64,000 nucleotides of DNA from Pseudidiomarina sp. CB1 (GCF_024752025.1 NZ_JANTPU010000001.1:806001-870000), one strand, 5' to 3'; counted from the first letter of the stretch, positions 39,706 through 50,557 are shown. Made by a program: numbers and translations. Notes: generated by a model from the letters alone, not told the origin.

Positions 39706-41636
39706 GCAGAAGTTTCTCCGTTAATTTCTTTCAAAAAATCCAATGCTTGCGCTAAGTCACGGGTTCGACGCAACGGTGGTAAACTCGCCACAAACAGTTG
39801 TCCATAGGGTTTCGTCACTAACCGTTGGTCACAAACGATCAGCACTCCTCGATCACCGCTGTCACGAATAAGACGCCCTGCGCCTTGTTTTAACGCAATC
39901 ACCGCGGGCGGTAATTGTACCTGAGTAAAAGGCTCTGCTCCACGCATGCGGCAATCTTCGATACGAGCTTGCAACAAGGGATCATCAGGCGCGCCAAACG
40001 GCAATTTATCGATGATCACACAGGTAAGAGCTGAGCCACGTACATCAACCCCTTCCCAAAAGGATGAGGTGCCCAGCAGTACACCATTGCCCGCCGTAAT
40101 GAAGTCCGCCAGCAATTCTCGTTTATTGGTCGTGCCCTGTACAAACAGCGGTCGCTCGGTCAGACTCTCAAGTTGTCGTGCGACCAACTGCAACATGCGA
40201 TGGCTGGTAAACAACACAAAGGTACCACCGCGCGGGTTAGCATCGAGTACCTGTGTCGTGATGTGCACTAATGTATCCAGCATTTCACGCTGCTGCGGCT
40301 GGGGTAAAAAGCGCGGTACGCACAAAATACCTTGTTCGCTAAATGCGAACGGACTCGGTAAACATAAAGTGTCGGCGCTTTCTAATCCCAATAAACGGGT
40401 AAAATGGCCGAAATCATCGCCAATCGCTAACGTCGCCGACGTAAAAATCCACGCAGCTTCGGACTCGCGCACGTAGCTACCAAACTTATCAGCAACTTGC
40501 AGTGGCGTTTGATGCAAAACCACATGTCTAGGCGTTGTTTCAAACCAAAAGCTATAACCAGTACGCTGGGTGTTCTGCAACAACTGCCAAATATGTATGA
40601 ACTGCACACAACGCTCATACAGTGTATCGAGATCCTGGCTGCGACCTAACGCGCCTTTGACCACCTCGCGAAAGAATTCAAGATTCTCAGTGAGTTGCGC
40701 TGCCGCGGCTTGGATTTTTTCATCTTGAGATTGTTGCCGCCAGTTGCCACGCTGCGGATCGATTGGGAATGCCAAACGCCAATCACGTAAACTCCCCAGC
40801 AGCTTGTCCGCTGCTTTATCTAACTGCCGTAAATCCTTTAGTTCGGTCAGATAGATGGTCTTCGCATCTTGCGCCATTTCACTTAATTGACGACTGCCGA
40901 GAGCTTCACCGAAGTACTGGCTCGCGATATCTGGAAGTTGATGTGCTTCATCAAATACCAGTGCGTCAGCATGAGGAATGAGTTCACCGAAGCCGACATC
41001 TTTAAGTGCCATGTCGGCAAAAAATAAGTGGTGATTCACCACCACAATATCAGCTTCGAGAGCACGCTTACGCGCTTTCACAAGATAGCAGTCATCGTAG
41101 TTAGGACAATCTCGTCCTAAACAATTATCAACGGTACTCGTAACCTGCGGCAATACTTCGGCGTCTTCGGGCAAACTACTCAAGCCACCGATATCGCCAT
41201 CTTCAGTGCGTAACGCCCAGCGCTTAACTTCGATCACCTGTTTTTGCACTGCCAACGATAAGTCATTGCCCTGTGCTTGGGCCTGCTCAAGACGATGAAT
41301 ACAAAGGTAGTTGCTACGCCCTTTCAATAGACTAACTTGTTTGTCCGGCGCGATAGCATCACGTAACGCTGGCAAATCGCGGTGGAACAACTGCTCTTGT
41401 AAAGCTTTGGTGCCGGTCGAGATCATCGCGCGGCCCGAACTCTTTAAAATCGGCACTAAATAAGCGTACGTTTTACCGGTACCGGTTTCTGCTTCGACCA
41501 CCAACTGCCCTTTCTTTCGCAACGTCGCGGCGATCGCTGCCGCCATCTCAGTCTGCGCAGGGCGCGGCGCAAAACCAGGTAAGGCTTTCGCCAAGGCGCT
41601 ATCGGGCTGAAAATAGGAGGTTACTTGCTGGGTCAT
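39702..41636 (-). CDS. yoaA: ATP-dependent DNA helicase YoaA (DinG family)
   Basis: A 644-aa XPD-like superfamily 2 helicase. Walker A is VEAETGTGKTYAYL and Walker B/DEAH is DALVFDEAHQLPD. The Fe-S cluster Cys are in CIHRLEQ, then CLGRDCPNYDDC. Motif VI is near QGAGRLIRDSGDRGVL. YoaA helps repair damaged replication forks and associates with the Pol III chi subunit in E. coli. It is upstream of and overlapping tsaB by 4 bp. Other DinG-type names are possible. Confidence 0.92.
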   Translation of the reverse strand: MTQQVTSYFQPDSALAKALPGFAPRPAQTEMAAAIAATLRKKGQLVVEAETGTGKTYAYLVPILKSSGRAMISTGTKALQEQLFHRDLPALRDAIAPDKQVSLLKGRSNYLCIHRLEQAQAQGNDLSLAVQKQVIEVKRWALRTEDGDIGGLSSLPEDAEVLPQVTSTVDNCLGRDCPNYDDCYLVKARKRALEADIVVVNHHLFFADMALKDVGFGELIPHADALVFDEAHQLPDIASQYFGEALGSRQLSEMAQDAKTIYLTELKDLRQLDKAADKLLGSLRDWRLAFPIDPQRGNWRQQSQDEKIQAAAAQLTENLEFFREVVKGALGRSQDLDTLYERCVQFIHIWQLLQNTQRTGYSFWFETTPRHVVLHQTPLQVADKFGSYVRESEAAWIFTSATLAIGDDFGHFTRLLGLESADTLCLPSPFAFSEQGILCVPRFLPQPQQREMLDTLVHITTQVLDANPRGGTFVLFTSHRMLQLVARQLESLTERPLFVQGTTNKRELLADFITAGNGVLLGTSSFWEGVDVRGSALTCVIIDKLPFGAPDDPLLQARIEDCRMRGAEPFTQVQLPPAVIALKQGAGRLIRDSGDRGVLIVCDQRLVTKPYGQLFVASLPPLRRTRDLAQALDFLKEINGETSA

Positions 41637-41782
41637 GAAGGTGTGTCTACGGCACTGGTGAACTTTAGCCGCTAGGTTAGCGTAATCATGTCAAAATGGC
41701 TATGCAGCGATGGCTAAAAATGATGGTAGCAAAGTTATACAACTTGCCATACAAGAAATCACAAAAACCAGCAAAACCAATG

Positions 41783-41811
41783 TTGAAAGGCTTTTTATAA
41801 ATCTATACAAT
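41783..41811 (+). promoter_or_regulatory. his operon sigma70 promoter
   Basis: A -35 TTGAAA (41783-41788) and a -10 TACAAT (41806-41811) are separated by exactly 17 bp, both at five of six consensus bases. The predicted start, near 41818, lies about 36 nt before the leader peptide. The stretch 41637-41782 shows no gene. Confidence 0.8.
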
Positions 41812-41853
41812 CCTTATCAACATTGAGTCATGTAGACGAAGTAGGAACATTTT

Positions 41854-41901
41854 ATGCGTTATACAACTTGGCACCACCATCATTTCGGACATTTGAGTTA
41901 G
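41854..41901 (+). CDS. hisL: his operon leader peptide
   Basis: A 15-codon frame, [15 protein letters not shown], with AGGAA upstream of its ATG. It has five His codons in seven positions (four consecutive His, then F, G and His). This is the classic attenuation leader, in which ribosome stalling at His codons signals low charged tRNA-His. It is followed within 60 bp by the attenuator hairpins and then hisG. Confidence 0.95.
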   Translation: MRYTTWHHHHFGHLS

Positions 41902-41910
41902 CCTCGTTGT

Positions 41911-41987
41911 ATACGCGGAAGGCTAACACGTTGGTGGTTGCCTTCATCACATTGAAACCCCGAAAGGCAACCTTTCGGGGTTTTTTT
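41911..41987 (+). promoter_or_regulatory. his operon transcription attenuator
   Basis: The terminator is CCCCGAAAGG (41958-41967), loop CAA, CCTTTCGGGG (41971-41980) and T7 (41981-41987). The antiterminator pairs GGTTGCCTT (41936-41944) with AAGGCAACC (41964-41972), perfect over 9 bp and overlapping the terminator stem. AAGGCTAAC near 41919-41927 can pair with 41936-41944 to form the pause/anti-antiterminator. All three mutually exclusive structures needed for ribosome-controlled attenuation are present. Confidence 0.93.
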
Positions 41988-42002
41988 ATAGGAGATTTAT
42001 TC

Positions 42003-42911
42003 ATGGTTGTAGATACCAACTCAAAACGCTTAACTATTGCGATTCAAAAGTCAGGCCGACTGAGCAAAGAGTCGATTAAGTTACTCGAAGCCTGTGGCGT
42101 AAAATTCACACTACACGAGTCGCGTTTGCTTGCGCACAGCAACAACCAACCCATTGATTTGCTCCGTGTGCGCGATGATGACATTCCGGGCTTGGTCATG
42201 GATGGCGTGGTTGACTTGGGTCTGGTTGGCGAAAATGTTTTGGAGGAAGTTCGCCTTGAGCGCGTTGCTACCGAGCTGCCGGCCAAAGTTACCCGCTTGC
42301 GCTCCCTCGAGTTTGGCCAGTGCCGCCTATCACTAGCGGTGCCCAAAGAAGACGCCTACCAAGGTGTGCAAGATCTAGCGGGCAAACGTATCGCCACAAC
42401 GTACCCCTACCTGCTGCAAGACTATCTGAAAAAGCAAGGCGTCAATGCCTCCACCGCTATACTTACGGGTAGCGTAGAAGTCGCGCCGCGTGTGGGGCTT
42501 GCCGACGCCATTTGCGATCTCGTTTCAACCGGAGCGACCCTTGAAGCCAACGGCTTAGTCGAAAAAGATGTCATCTTTACCAGTCAAGCACAGTTGATTC
42601 AACGACCGGAGCCTTTGAACGCCGACAAGCAAGCCATGGTGGATCAGTTGTTGCCGCGCTTAGACGGTGTACAAAAAGCTCGCGAGAGCAAGTACATAAT
42701 GCTACACGCGCCGCGCAAAGCGCTTGAGCAAGTCTCGGCATTATTACCCGGTGCTGAAGACCCAACGATTTTGCCACTGAGCCATACCGATGAGCTGGTG
42801 GCCGTACACGTGGTCAGTACTGAAACGCTGTTCTGGGAAACCATGGAAGAACTGAAAGCGATTGGGTGTAGCTCAATCCTTGTGTTGCCAATCGAAAAAA
42901 TGATGGGGTAA
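42003..42911 (+). CDS. hisG: ATP phosphoribosyltransferase (long form)
   Basis: Catalyses the first step of histidine synthesis, joining ATP and PRPP; feedback-inhibited by histidine. The frame is open from 41823, but ATG 42003, with GGAG upstream, opens the true start ([20 protein letters not shown]). At 302 aa it is the long hexameric form with a C-terminal regulatory ACT-like domain, needing no HisZ. The PRPP loop is near [25 protein letters not shown]. The stop TAATG shares a base with hisD. Confidence 0.96.
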   Translation: MVVDTNSKRLTIAIQKSGRLSKESIKLLEACGVKFTLHESRLLAHSNNQPIDLLRVRDDDIPGLVMDGVVDLGLVGENVLEEVRLERVATELPAKVTRLRSLEFGQCRLSLAVPKEDAYQGVQDLAGKRIATTYPYLLQDYLKKQGVNASTAILTGSVEVAPRVGLADAICDLVSTGATLEANGLVEKDVIFTSQAQLIQRPEPLNADKQAMVDQLLPRLDGVQKARESKYIMLHAPRKALEQVSALLPGAEDPTILPLSHTDELVAVHVVSTETLFWETMEELKAIGCSSILVLPIEKMMG

Positions 42912-44245
42912 TGAGCATGTCTGCCACCGAGCTTTGTTTAACTCAACGGTGCTTCAATTGGGCCGCGCTGGACGCGAATGCACGCGAAGCCTTGTTGCAG
43001 CGCCCTACGCAGCGCGTTTCGAGCGAGCTGAAGGCCACCGTCGATGCCATCATTGCGGCAGTGCGCAGTGAAGGAGACGCGGCTGTCGTGCGTTACACCC
43101 AACAATTTGATTGTGCCGACGTGACCACATTGCGTTATCCAAGTGAACGCATTGCTGCCCAAGTTGCCAAGCTCGATGCGCGGACTAAAGCGGCTATCGA
43201 CACCGCCTACGGCACCATCCGCAAATTTCACGCTGCCCAGCAGCCGCAAAACATTCGTTTAGAGACGGCTCCAGGTATCGAGTGTGAATTGCGTTACACG
43301 CCGATGAACGCTGTTGGTTTGTACATCCCAGGCGGCACAGCGGTGTTGCCTTCGACCGCGCTAATGCTTGGCGTTCCTGCGCAGCTGGCAGGTTGCCCGC
43401 GCGTGGTTTTAGTAAGTCCGCCAAACCAACAAGGCGAGCTAGCCCCAGCCCTGCTCTATGCTGCGCAAAAGTGTGGTATTACCGAGATTTACCGCTGTGG
43501 TGGCGCGCAAGCGATCGCTGCACTGGCTTACGGTACTGAAAGTATCGCTAAGGTGAACAAGATCTTTGGTCCGGGCAATAGCTTTGTCACGGCAGCCAAG
43601 CAAGCTGTGTCGCAAGATCCTGCCGGTGCCGCCATTGATATGCCTGCAGGACCATCAGAATTGATGGTGATTGCGGACAGCGGGGCGAACCCGGCTTACG
43701 TTGCTGCTGATTTACTGTCACAAGCTGAGCACGGTGCCGATTCTCAAGTACTGCTGCTGACCGATTCAGACACCCAGTTAGCCGCTGTGCAGCAACAATT
43801 GGAACAGCAACTTGCACAGCTTTCACGCGCTTCAACTGCGGCGCAAGCGCTTGCCAACAGCGCGCTGATCCAGGTGCGCGACCTTGCTGAAGCAGTCAGT
43901 ATTAGTCAAAGCTACGCGCCTGAACACTTGTCAGTGCAAACGGAGAATGCCGAGCAGCTTGCCGAGCAGCTTACCAACGTCGGCTCATTGTTTATTGGCG
44001 CCTTTACCCCTGAGTCAGGCGGCGACTACGCCACAGGTACCAATCACGTGTTACCCACGTACGGTTTTGCTGACACCGTCAGCAGTCTCGGCTTACTCGA
44101 CTTCTACCGCCGCTACACTAGTCAGAAAGCCACGCGTGAGGGCCTAGCAGGCCTTGCGGATGCAATTGTTGCGCTAGCTGAGGCCGAGGGCTTAGATGCT
44201 CACGCCCGCGCGGTCACCGTGCGTTTGCAGGAGTCGAACTCATGA
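42911..44245 (+). CDS. hisD: Histidinol dehydrogenase
   Basis: A 444-aa zinc- and NAD-dependent enzyme for the last two steps of histidine synthesis. Conserved blocks are YIPGGTAVLPSTALMLGVPA, KIFGPGNSFVTAAKQ, DMPAGPSELMVIAD and SQAEHGADSQ with YAPEHLS and TGTNHVLPT. Glu and His base residues are in the PEHL region. It begins at the hisG stop and overlaps hisC by 4 bp. Confidence 0.97.
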   Translation: MSMSATELCLTQRCFNWAALDANAREALLQRPTQRVSSELKATVDAIIAAVRSEGDAAVVRYTQQFDCADVTTLRYPSERIAAQVAKLDARTKAAIDTAYGTIRKFHAAQQPQNIRLETAPGIECELRYTPMNAVGLYIPGGTAVLPSTALMLGVPAQLAGCPRVVLVSPPNQQGELAPALLYAAQKCGITEIYRCGGAQAIAALAYGTESIAKVNKIFGPGNSFVTAAKQAVSQDPAGAAIDMPAGPSELMVIADSGANPAYVAADLLSQAEHGADSQVLLLTDSDTQLAAVQQQLEQQLAQLSRASTAAQALANSALIQVRDLAEAVSISQSYAPEHLSVQTENAEQLAEQLTNVGSLFIGAFTPESGGDYATGTNHVLPTYGFADTVSSLGLLDFYRRYTSQKATREGLAGLADAIVALAEAEGLDAHARAVTVRLQESNS

Positions 44246-45342
44246 GCAACACGAGCTTTATTACCCAATTACAGCGTCCACACTTAGCCGAGATCACGCC
44301 TTATCAATCGGCGAGGCGCAGCATGAGCGGTGGTTCAGTATGGTTGAACGCGAACGAAGCACCACAGACGCCGGCCTTTGCGGAGCAACAAAGCTGGAAT
44401 CGTTATCCGAGCTTTCAAAGTACAGCATTGAATCAGGCCTATGCCGATTATGCGGGGGTCGCTGTAGAGCACGTCTTAAGCTGCCGTGGTAGTGACGAGG
44501 CGATTGAGCTACTGATTCGCAGTTTCTGCGAACCCCGTGAAGATGCGGTGATGATGACGACGCCTACGTATGGCATGTATGCCATTAGTGCGGCAACGCA
44601 CGGTGCTGATGTGGTCGACTGCCCGTTGCAAAAAGCTGATGACGGCAGTCTACAGCTCGATGTCGAGACCATGGTCGCTCGCGTGCGAGACACCAGCGCC
44701 AGCCGAGTGAAGCTCATTTTTGTCTGCAGTCCATCAAATCCGCTTGGCAATGAGGTTGACGCTGCACGTATTGAGCAGCTACTGCAACACGTCGGTGAAG
44801 ACGCTCTAGTGGTGCTCGACCAAGCCTATATTGAGTTTGTTGCCGAAGACTCTGCGCAACGCCAAGTTGCCGACTTGCTTGCCAAGTACCCGCAACTGGT
44901 CGTTTTGCGTACCCTGTCCAAAGCTTTCGGGTTGGCGGCGCTGCGTTGTGGTTTTGCACTTGCACAACCGGAACTTATCGACATTTTGCGTAAAGTCATT
45001 GCGCCCTACCCGCTACCTGAACCCACGATTGCGGGCGCAACCACAGCCTTGAGCGCTCCTGCAATCGCGCAAATGAACGCTCAGTTGGAGCAAACCCTTG
45101 CGCAACGAGAACGACTGCTCGCTGAATTGCAAAAGCGCAGCTGGGCCAACTCCATTTGGCCGAGTGTGACGAACTTCGTCTTGGTGAATGTGCCCGATGC
45201 TGCAGCTTTGGTTTCACAGTGTCAGCAAGCTGGCGTGTTGATCCGTAATCAATCGAGCCAACGTGGCCTTGGCCAATGTATTCGTATTAGTATCGGTAAC
45301 GCTGCCGAAATGGACCGCTTATTGGAGGTACTCCCCGCATGA
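44242..45342 (+). CDS. hisC: Histidinol-phosphate aminotransferase
   Basis: A 366-aa fold-type I PLP enzyme. The PLP Lys is in [18 protein letters not shown]. The DQAYIEF segment holds the PLP Asp/Tyr pair, and WLNANEAPQ is seen at the N-terminus. It makes histidinol phosphate from imidazole-acetol phosphate and glutamate. It overlaps hisD and hisB by 4 bp each. Confidence 0.97.
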   Translation: MSNTSFITQLQRPHLAEITPYQSARRSMSGGSVWLNANEAPQTPAFAEQQSWNRYPSFQSTALNQAYADYAGVAVEHVLSCRGSDEAIELLIRSFCEPREDAVMMTTPTYGMYAISAATHGADVVDCPLQKADDGSLQLDVETMVARVRDTSASRVKLIFVCSPSNPLGNEVDAARIEQLLQHVGEDALVVLDQAYIEFVAEDSAQRQVADLLAKYPQLVVLRTLSKAFGLAALRCGFALAQPELIDILRKVIAPYPLPEPTIAGATTALSAPAIAQMNAQLEQTLAQRERLLAELQKRSWANSIWPSVTNFVLVNVPDAAALVSQCQQAGVLIRNQSSQRGLGQCIRISIGNAAEMDRLLEVLPA

Positions 45343-46415
45343 GTGCACAACGTATTTTATTTATCGACCGTGATGGCACCCTTGTCGAAGAGCCACCGGT
45401 AGACAAACAGCTCGACAGTGTTAGTAAGCTCGTGTTTGAGCCGCAAGTCATCCCTGCGCTGTTAGCGTTGCAAAGCGCAGGCTATCGCTTGGTGATGGTG
45501 TCGAACCAAGATGGCTTGGGCACCGACAGTTTTCCGCAGGCCGACTTTGACGCCCCGCATGAACTCATGATGGCGGTTTTTAGCTCACAAGGCATTCAAT
45601 TCGACGATGTGCTGATTTGCCCGCACTTTCCAGAAGACAACTGCAGTTGCCGCAAGCCTCATTTAGGCCTCGTCAAAGACTACCTGCAGCAAGGCAAAAT
45701 CGACTTCACCGATTCTTACGTCATTGGCGATCGTGACACCGATAGTCAACTGGCCGAAAATATGGGCATACGTGGCTTACGCTACGATCGAGAGCAGTTG
45801 AACTGGCAAGCGATTCAACACCAATTGCTCGATCAACCACGTACTGCTAGCGTCAACCGTACCACCAAAGAGACGGCGATTCAGATCGACGTCGATCTTG
45901 ATGCCCAAGGCCCCATCGCAATCAGTACAGGCGTTGGCTTCTTTGATCACATGCTGGAGCAAATCGCAACGCACGCGGGCATCGCCATGCAAATTCAAGT
46001 GCAAGGTGACTTGCACATCGACGAACACCACACGGTAGAAGACACCGCCCTCGCCCTCGGCCAAGCTTTGCGCCAAGCCTTAGGCGACAAGCGCGGTATC
46101 GGCCGCTTTGGCTTTGCGCTGCCGATGGACGAGTGTCGTGCGGAATGTTTGATTGACCTGTCAGGGCGTCCTTACTTGCAATTTTCGGCGGATTTCAGCC
46201 GCCCACAAGTGGGAGAGCTTTCTACCGAAATGGTCGAACACTTTTTCCGCTCGATTGCCGATGCCATGGCGGTGTCGCTCCACGTCAGTACCACTGAGGG
46301 GAATAGCCATCACCAAGTTGAAAGCTTGTTTAAGGTGTTTGGCCGGGCCTTACGTCAGGCCGTCGCCCGCACAGGGGATGGAGCCCTACCATCGAGCAAG
46401 GGGATGCTGGCATGA
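45339..46415 (+). CDS. hisB: Bifunctional histidinol-phosphatase/imidazoleglycerol-phosphate dehydratase
   Basis: A 358-aa fusion as in E. coli. The N-terminal HAD phosphatase (about residues 1-165) has DxDxT as [14 protein letters not shown], a zinc loop [15 protein letters not shown], and [20 protein letters not shown]. The C-terminal dehydratase (about 168-358) has the metal motif [15 protein letters not shown] and [15 protein letters not shown]. It overlaps hisC and hisH. Confidence 0.97.
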   Translation: MSAQRILFIDRDGTLVEEPPVDKQLDSVSKLVFEPQVIPALLALQSAGYRLVMVSNQDGLGTDSFPQADFDAPHELMMAVFSSQGIQFDDVLICPHFPEDNCSCRKPHLGLVKDYLQQGKIDFTDSYVIGDRDTDSQLAENMGIRGLRYDREQLNWQAIQHQLLDQPRTASVNRTTKETAIQIDVDLDAQGPIAISTGVGFFDHMLEQIATHAGIAMQIQVQGDLHIDEHHTVEDTALALGQALRQALGDKRGIGRFGFALPMDECRAECLIDLSGRPYLQFSADFSRPQVGELSTEMVEHFFRSIADAMAVSLHVSTTEGNSHHQVESLFKVFGRALRQAVARTGDGALPSSKGMLA

Positions 46416-47020
46416 GTCTGGTGATTGTCGATACCTCGTGCGCCAACCTGTCATCCGTTAAGTTTGCCTTTGAGCGCTTGGGGGTGAAACCGCTTATTAG
46501 TGCTGACCCAGAGCGCATTCGCAGCGCTGAGCGTGTCGTTTTACCCGGCGTTGGTACCGCCAAAGCGGCGATGCGCAATTTGCAGGCATTAGATTTGGTC
46601 AACACGTTGCGTGAATTAGAACAACCGGTTCTTGGTATATGTTTAGGTATGCAACTAATGACGCAATGGTCTGCCGAAGGTAATGTTGATTGTTTAGGCT
46701 TAATCCCAGCACGTACGGTGGCCCTTGAAAACAGCGGACAACCTCTGCCGCACATGGGCTGGAATACCGTCAGTGAAGTCGGTACAAACCCTTTGTTAAA
46801 AGACCTCTCGGCACCTGCCTACTGCTACTTCGTGCATAGCTACGCGGTAGCGATTGATGAGAACACTATTGCGAGTACGGATTACGGCCAACAATTCGCT
46901 TCGATGATTCGGGCCGGCAACTATTTTGGTGCGCAATTCCACCCTGAACGCTCAGGTGCAGTAGGTGCGCAAATTTTGAAAAATTTTATGGAGTTAAGTG
47001 ATGCTGATACCCGCACTTGA
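46412..47020 (+). CDS. hisH: Imidazole glycerol phosphate synthase, glutaminase subunit
   Basis: A 202-aa class I glutamine amidotransferase that supplies ammonia to HisF. The catalytic Cys is in [10 protein letters not shown] and the His/Glu pair in [10 protein letters not shown]. The oxyanion PGVG ([12 protein letters not shown]) is present. Its 3' end overlaps hisA by 20 bp. Confidence 0.96.
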   Translation: MSLVIVDTSCANLSSVKFAFERLGVKPLISADPERIRSAERVVLPGVGTAKAAMRNLQALDLVNTLRELEQPVLGICLGMQLMTQWSAEGNVDCLGLIPARTVALENSGQPLPHMGWNTVSEVGTNPLLKDLSAPAYCYFVHSYAVAIDENTIASTDYGQQFASMIRAGNYFGAQFHPERSGAVGAQILKNFMELSDADTRT

Positions 47021-47738
47021 TCTCATCAAAGGCGAAGTTGTGCGTTTGCAGCAAGGCGACTTTGCCCGCCAAACGACCTTTGCTAGCGATCCTTTGCCCA
47101 TCGCCCAAGACTACGCCAAGGCCGGCGCTGAATGGTTGCACGTAGTGGACTTGGACGGCGCTCGTGATCCAGCGCAACGCCAAGTAACCACCTTACAGCG
47201 TCTGGCGACCGAACTGCCGATGAAGCTACAAGTTGGTGGCGGTATTCGTCAGCGCGAAGATCTTGAGCAACTGTTTGCCTGTGGCATTCAACGCGTGGTC
47301 ATCGGCTCGTTAGCAGTAAAACAATCGGAATTAGTTGCCGCATGGCTCGAAGAGTTCGGAAGTGATGCCATCGTGTTGTCACTTGATGTCAGTATTGCTG
47401 AAGATGGTAACGCATACGTAGCCACTCACGGTTGGCAAGAAACCTCAGATCTCACGTTAGAACAAGCCATCGAACGCTTTTTACCCTACGGATTGCGTCA
47501 CGTTTTGTGCACTGACATCGCCAAAGACGGCATGCTAGGTGGTTACAACCTCGGTCTCTATCAAGGTCTAAAAACGCGCTACCCGCAACTCGTCATACAA
47601 GCCTCAGGCGGCGCCGCAGAACTCGAAGACTTACGGCAATTGCGCGCCTTCGGCTGCGACAGCGCCATTTTAGGTAAGGCATTGCTGACCGGAAAGTTCA
47701 CCCTACAGGAGGCCTTCGCATGCTGGCCAAACGCATAA
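47001..47738 (+). CDS. hisA: ProFAR isomerase HisA
   Basis: A (beta/alpha)8-barrel of 245 aa that isomerises ProFAR to PRFAR. I choose ATG 47001 ([20 protein letters not shown]), with GGAG upstream. GTG 46998 would add one residue. Catalytic Asp in the first strand and Asp in [12 protein letters not shown] are present, with phosphate loops [13 protein letters not shown] and [12 protein letters not shown]. It overlaps hisF by 19 bp. Confidence 0.96.
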   Translation: MLIPALDLIKGEVVRLQQGDFARQTTFASDPLPIAQDYAKAGAEWLHVVDLDGARDPAQRQVTTLQRLATELPMKLQVGGGIRQREDLEQLFACGIQRVVIGSLAVKQSELVAAWLEEFGSDAIVLSLDVSIAEDGNAYVATHGWQETSDLTLEQAIERFLPYGLRHVLCTDIAKDGMLGGYNLGLYQGLKTRYPQLVIQASGGAAELEDLRQLRAFGCDSAILGKALLTGKFTLQEAFACWPNA

Positions 47739-48493
47739 TCCCATGCCTTGATGTTCGTGATGGGCAAGTCGTCAAAGGCGTGCAATTTCGTAACCATGAG
47801 ATTATCGGCGACATTGAACCGCTCGCCGAGCGGTACACCCAAGCGGGAGCCGATGAGTTGGTCTTCTACGATATTACGGCCTCGTCGGATGCCCGTGTGG
47901 TGGATAAGTCATGGGTCGAGCGTATTGCCCGGCGCATTGATATTCCCTTCACCGTTGCCGGTGGCATCAGTTCGATTGACCAAGCCCGCGAATTGTTAGC
48001 GATGGGTGCCGATAAAATATCGGTAAACTCGCCGGCACTCCGTGATCCAGAGCTGATCAATCGCCTTGTTGACGAGTTTGGTCAACAGTGTATTGTCATC
48101 GGTATCGATAGCTTTTTCGACGCTGAAAGCGGCCGTTATTTGGTCTATCAATTCACCGGCGACGAGAGCAAAAGTCAGCGAACCCGCTGGCAAACAGCTG
48201 AATGGCTTAAAGAGGTTGTCGCTCGCGGCGCCGGCGAAATTGTCCTGAATTGTATGAACCAAGATGGTGTTCGCAAAGGCTATGACATTGCCCAATTGCA
48301 AACCATGCGAGCGATCTGCCCAGTCCCTCTGATTGCTTCAGGTGGTGCCGGTAACGCTGATCACTTTCAGCACGTTTTTGAACAAGCGAACGTTGATGGC
48401 GCCTTGGCAGCATCAGTGTTCCACAAAAACACGGTGGTCATTGCCGATTTGAAGCAGCAATTGCAAGCGGACGGCATTCCGATGCGGTACTAA
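47720..48493 (+). CDS. hisF: Imidazole glycerol phosphate synthase, cyclase subunit
   Basis: A 257-aa barrel that makes IGP and AICAR. The catalytic Asp pair is in [14 protein letters not shown] and IGIDSFFD. The phosphate-binding segments [11 protein letters not shown] and [11 protein letters not shown] are clear. It partners HisH at the barrel bottom. hisIE starts 14 bp later. Confidence 0.97.
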   Translation: MLAKRIIPCLDVRDGQVVKGVQFRNHEIIGDIEPLAERYTQAGADELVFYDITASSDARVVDKSWVERIARRIDIPFTVAGGISSIDQARELLAMGADKISVNSPALRDPELINRLVDEFGQQCIVIGIDSFFDAESGRYLVYQFTGDESKSQRTRWQTAEWLKEVVARGAGEIVLNCMNQDGVRKGYDIAQLQTMRAICPVPLIASGGAGNADHFQHVFEQANVDGALAASVFHKNTVVIADLKQQLQADGIPMRY

Positions 48494-48507
48494 CGAGGAA
48501 TTTATTC

Positions 48508-49125
48508 ATGAAAGTGACTTCAGACAACCTGCAACAGCTCGATTTTGCCAAGCAAGATGACTTGCTCCCCGCGATTGTTCAGCACGCGCACACCGGCGCC
48601 GTGCTCATGCAGGGGTATATGAATCCTGCAGCGCTTGAGCAAACATTCACAACAGGGTTTGTGACATTTTACAGTCGTAGCAAGCAACGCTTGTGGTGCA
48701 AAGGTGAGTCATCAGGTAACACGCTGAAATTGGTCAACGTGCACAGTGATTGTGACGCTGATAGCCTATTGATTCGCGCCCTGCCCGCTGGACCAACGTG
48801 CCATTTGGGCACTGAAAGCTGTTTTAGCAGTGACGGTTTCAGCGAACAGCCCACCTTAGCGCAATTGATGCGTGTGGTGCAGCAACGCGTTGCCAATGCC
48901 GAGAGTAAGAGTTACACCGAACAATTACTCGCCGCAGGCACCAAACGGGCGGCACAGAAAGTTGGTGAAGAAGGCGTTGAAGTCGCTCTTGCTGCCGCGA
49001 CTCACGATCGTGACGAGTTATTAAACGAGAGCGCCGACCTGCTGTACCACTTGTTGGTTGTTCTGCACAGTGAAAAACTTGAACTCAGCGATGTGCTTGA
49101 GGTTTTAGCTCAGCGCCGCCGTTAA
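48508..49125 (+). CDS. hisI: Bifunctional PRA-CH/PRA-PH (HisIE)
   Basis: A 205-aa fusion for steps 2 and 3 of the pathway. The N-terminal cyclohydrolase has YSRSKQRLWCKGESSGNTL and the zinc site VHSDCDADSLLI with a further GPTCHLG. The C-terminal pyrophosphohydrolase has QKVGEEGVEVALAA and NESADLLYHLLV. It ends the his operon and overlaps the convergent MATE gene by 4 bp. Confidence 0.97.
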   Translation: MKVTSDNLQQLDFAKQDDLLPAIVQHAHTGAVLMQGYMNPAALEQTFTTGFVTFYSRSKQRLWCKGESSGNTLKLVNVHSDCDADSLLIRALPAGPTCHLGTESCFSSDGFSEQPTLAQLMRVVQQRVANAESKSYTEQLLAAGTKRAAQKVGEEGVEVALAAATHDRDELLNESADLLYHLLVVLHSEKLELSDVLEVLAQRRR

Positions 49126-50534
49126 TCGGCAGCGCTTTCCTGCTTTATACCTGCGAGTAAATTACGATCGTAGCGCTGGCTAACCTTACGTAATCGCCAG
49201 GTTAGCAACACGGCAGCAATCGACAAGCCGATAATAAACCCGATCCACATCCCTGCGGCGCCCATCGCTGGCACAATGAGATCGGTACGCGACAGCAAAA
49301 TACCAATCGTTAAGCCGAAAGGCCAATAAGACACAAAGGTGATCAACATGACTGCTTTGGTGTCTTTGTAGCCGCGTAGGGTGCCCATTGCTACCGCTTG
49401 GAAGGTATCAGAGAGGGTGAATATTGCTGCTAATCCCATTAGCGTAGCGGCAAGATTGATCACGGCATTATCCGGCGTATATAAACTGGCTAACCAGCCG
49501 CCGGCAAGCCACATAATCAAACCGTTCACCGCTGCGAATGTCATGCCATAGATAGTCGCAAGTTTATGGCTCAACATCGCATTAGCTGGATTTCCCGCCC
49601 CCAGTGCGAAACCAACGCGTAAAGTCACCGCCATCGATAAACTTAACGGCACCATGTATACCAAAGAGGAAATATTCAACGCAATTTGATGGCTGGCGAC
49701 CATCGTTGCCCCTAACGGAGCGATGACCAATGCTGCTGCGGCAAACAGGCTTACTTCAAAAAACATCGCTGTGGCAATAGGAAAGCCTAAACGCACGATG
49801 TACCAGATATCGTCCCAGTCTGGCTTAAACCATTGACTAAACACGCCAATCGCCTTGAAACGCTTCGCCCACAAGACATAAAGCAACAAGCCTAATGCCA
49901 TCACCCACAGCACGATAGCCGTTGCCAAGCCACAGCCCGCACCACCCAGTGCTGGCATGCCTAACTTGCCGTAAATCAGGATATAATTGACCGGAATGTT
50001 CACCAACAAGCCGATAACACCAATCACCAATGACGGCACCGTATGTGACAAACCTTCGCAAAAGTTACGCAGCACCATGTAGAGTACGAGTGCTGGCACA
50101 GCCCAAATCAAGTAACCTAAATAATCGAGCGTAATCGTACGAAAGTTGTCTTCAACCGCCATAGCATTGAGGATCAGCGGCGCCGAGAGAATCACGGCCA
50201 CGCACAGTAAGCTCCCAATCAACGAGGCATAAAAACCCTGCTGCACCATATTGGCGACTTTATGGCGCTTATTCGCCCCGTCAAAGTGCGAAATAATCGG
50301 TGCCAACGCTAAACCTAAACCAAACACCAACAGCGTCGAAGGAAACCAAATACTTCCGCCTACCGACACGGCGGCGAGGTCTGTCGCACTCACCCGCCCC
50401 GCCATCACGGTATCAACCACCCCCATGAGCATCTGCGTAAGTTGCGCAACCAAAATCGGCCCGGTTAAACGGGCAAGTTTTTTCGATTCTCGCCACCAGT
50501 GGTCGGGGCGAGGCAACTGCGCTGTACGGCTCAT
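49122..50534 (-). CDS. MATE-family (NorM-like) efflux transporter
   Basis: A 470-aa transporter with about 12 helices and the MATE start KLARLTGPILVAQLTQMLMGVVDTVMAGRVSATDLAAV in pieces. Asp in VVDTVMAGR and Asp/Asn positions typical of NorM are present. It probably exports cationic drugs or dyes in exchange for Na+ or H+. Its C-terminus is short and basic. It is followed upstream by the csdA-like gene on the same strand, 23 bp away. Confidence 0.92.
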   Translation of the reverse strand: MSRTAQLPRPDHWWRESKKLARLTGPILVAQLTQMLMGVVDTVMAGRVSATDLAAVSVGGSIWFPSTLLVFGLGLALAPIISHFDGANKRHKVANMVQQGFYASLIGSLLCVAVILSAPLILNAMAVEDNFRTITLDYLGYLIWAVPALVLYMVLRNFCEGLSHTVPSLVIGVIGLLVNIPVNYILIYGKLGMPALGGAGCGLATAIVLWVMALGLLLYVLWAKRFKAIGVFSQWFKPDWDDIWYIVRLGFPIATAMFFEVSLFAAAALVIAPLGATMVASHQIALNISSLVYMVPLSLSMAVTLRVGFALGAGNPANAMLSHKLATIYGMTFAAVNGLIMWLAGGWLASLYTPDNAVINLAATLMGLAAIFTLSDTFQAVAMGTLRGYKDTKAVMLITFVSYWPFGLTIGILLSRTDLIVPAMGAAGMWIGFIIGLSIAAVLLTWRLRKVSQRYDRNLLAGIKQESAAD

Positions 50535-50557
50535 GGCAATCTTCTCTTTGGTAGGAT

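Noticed and set aside
41823-42002. N-terminal extension of hisG
   Set aside because: The open frame passes through the leader peptide and attenuator. The family start and GGAG site are at 42003.
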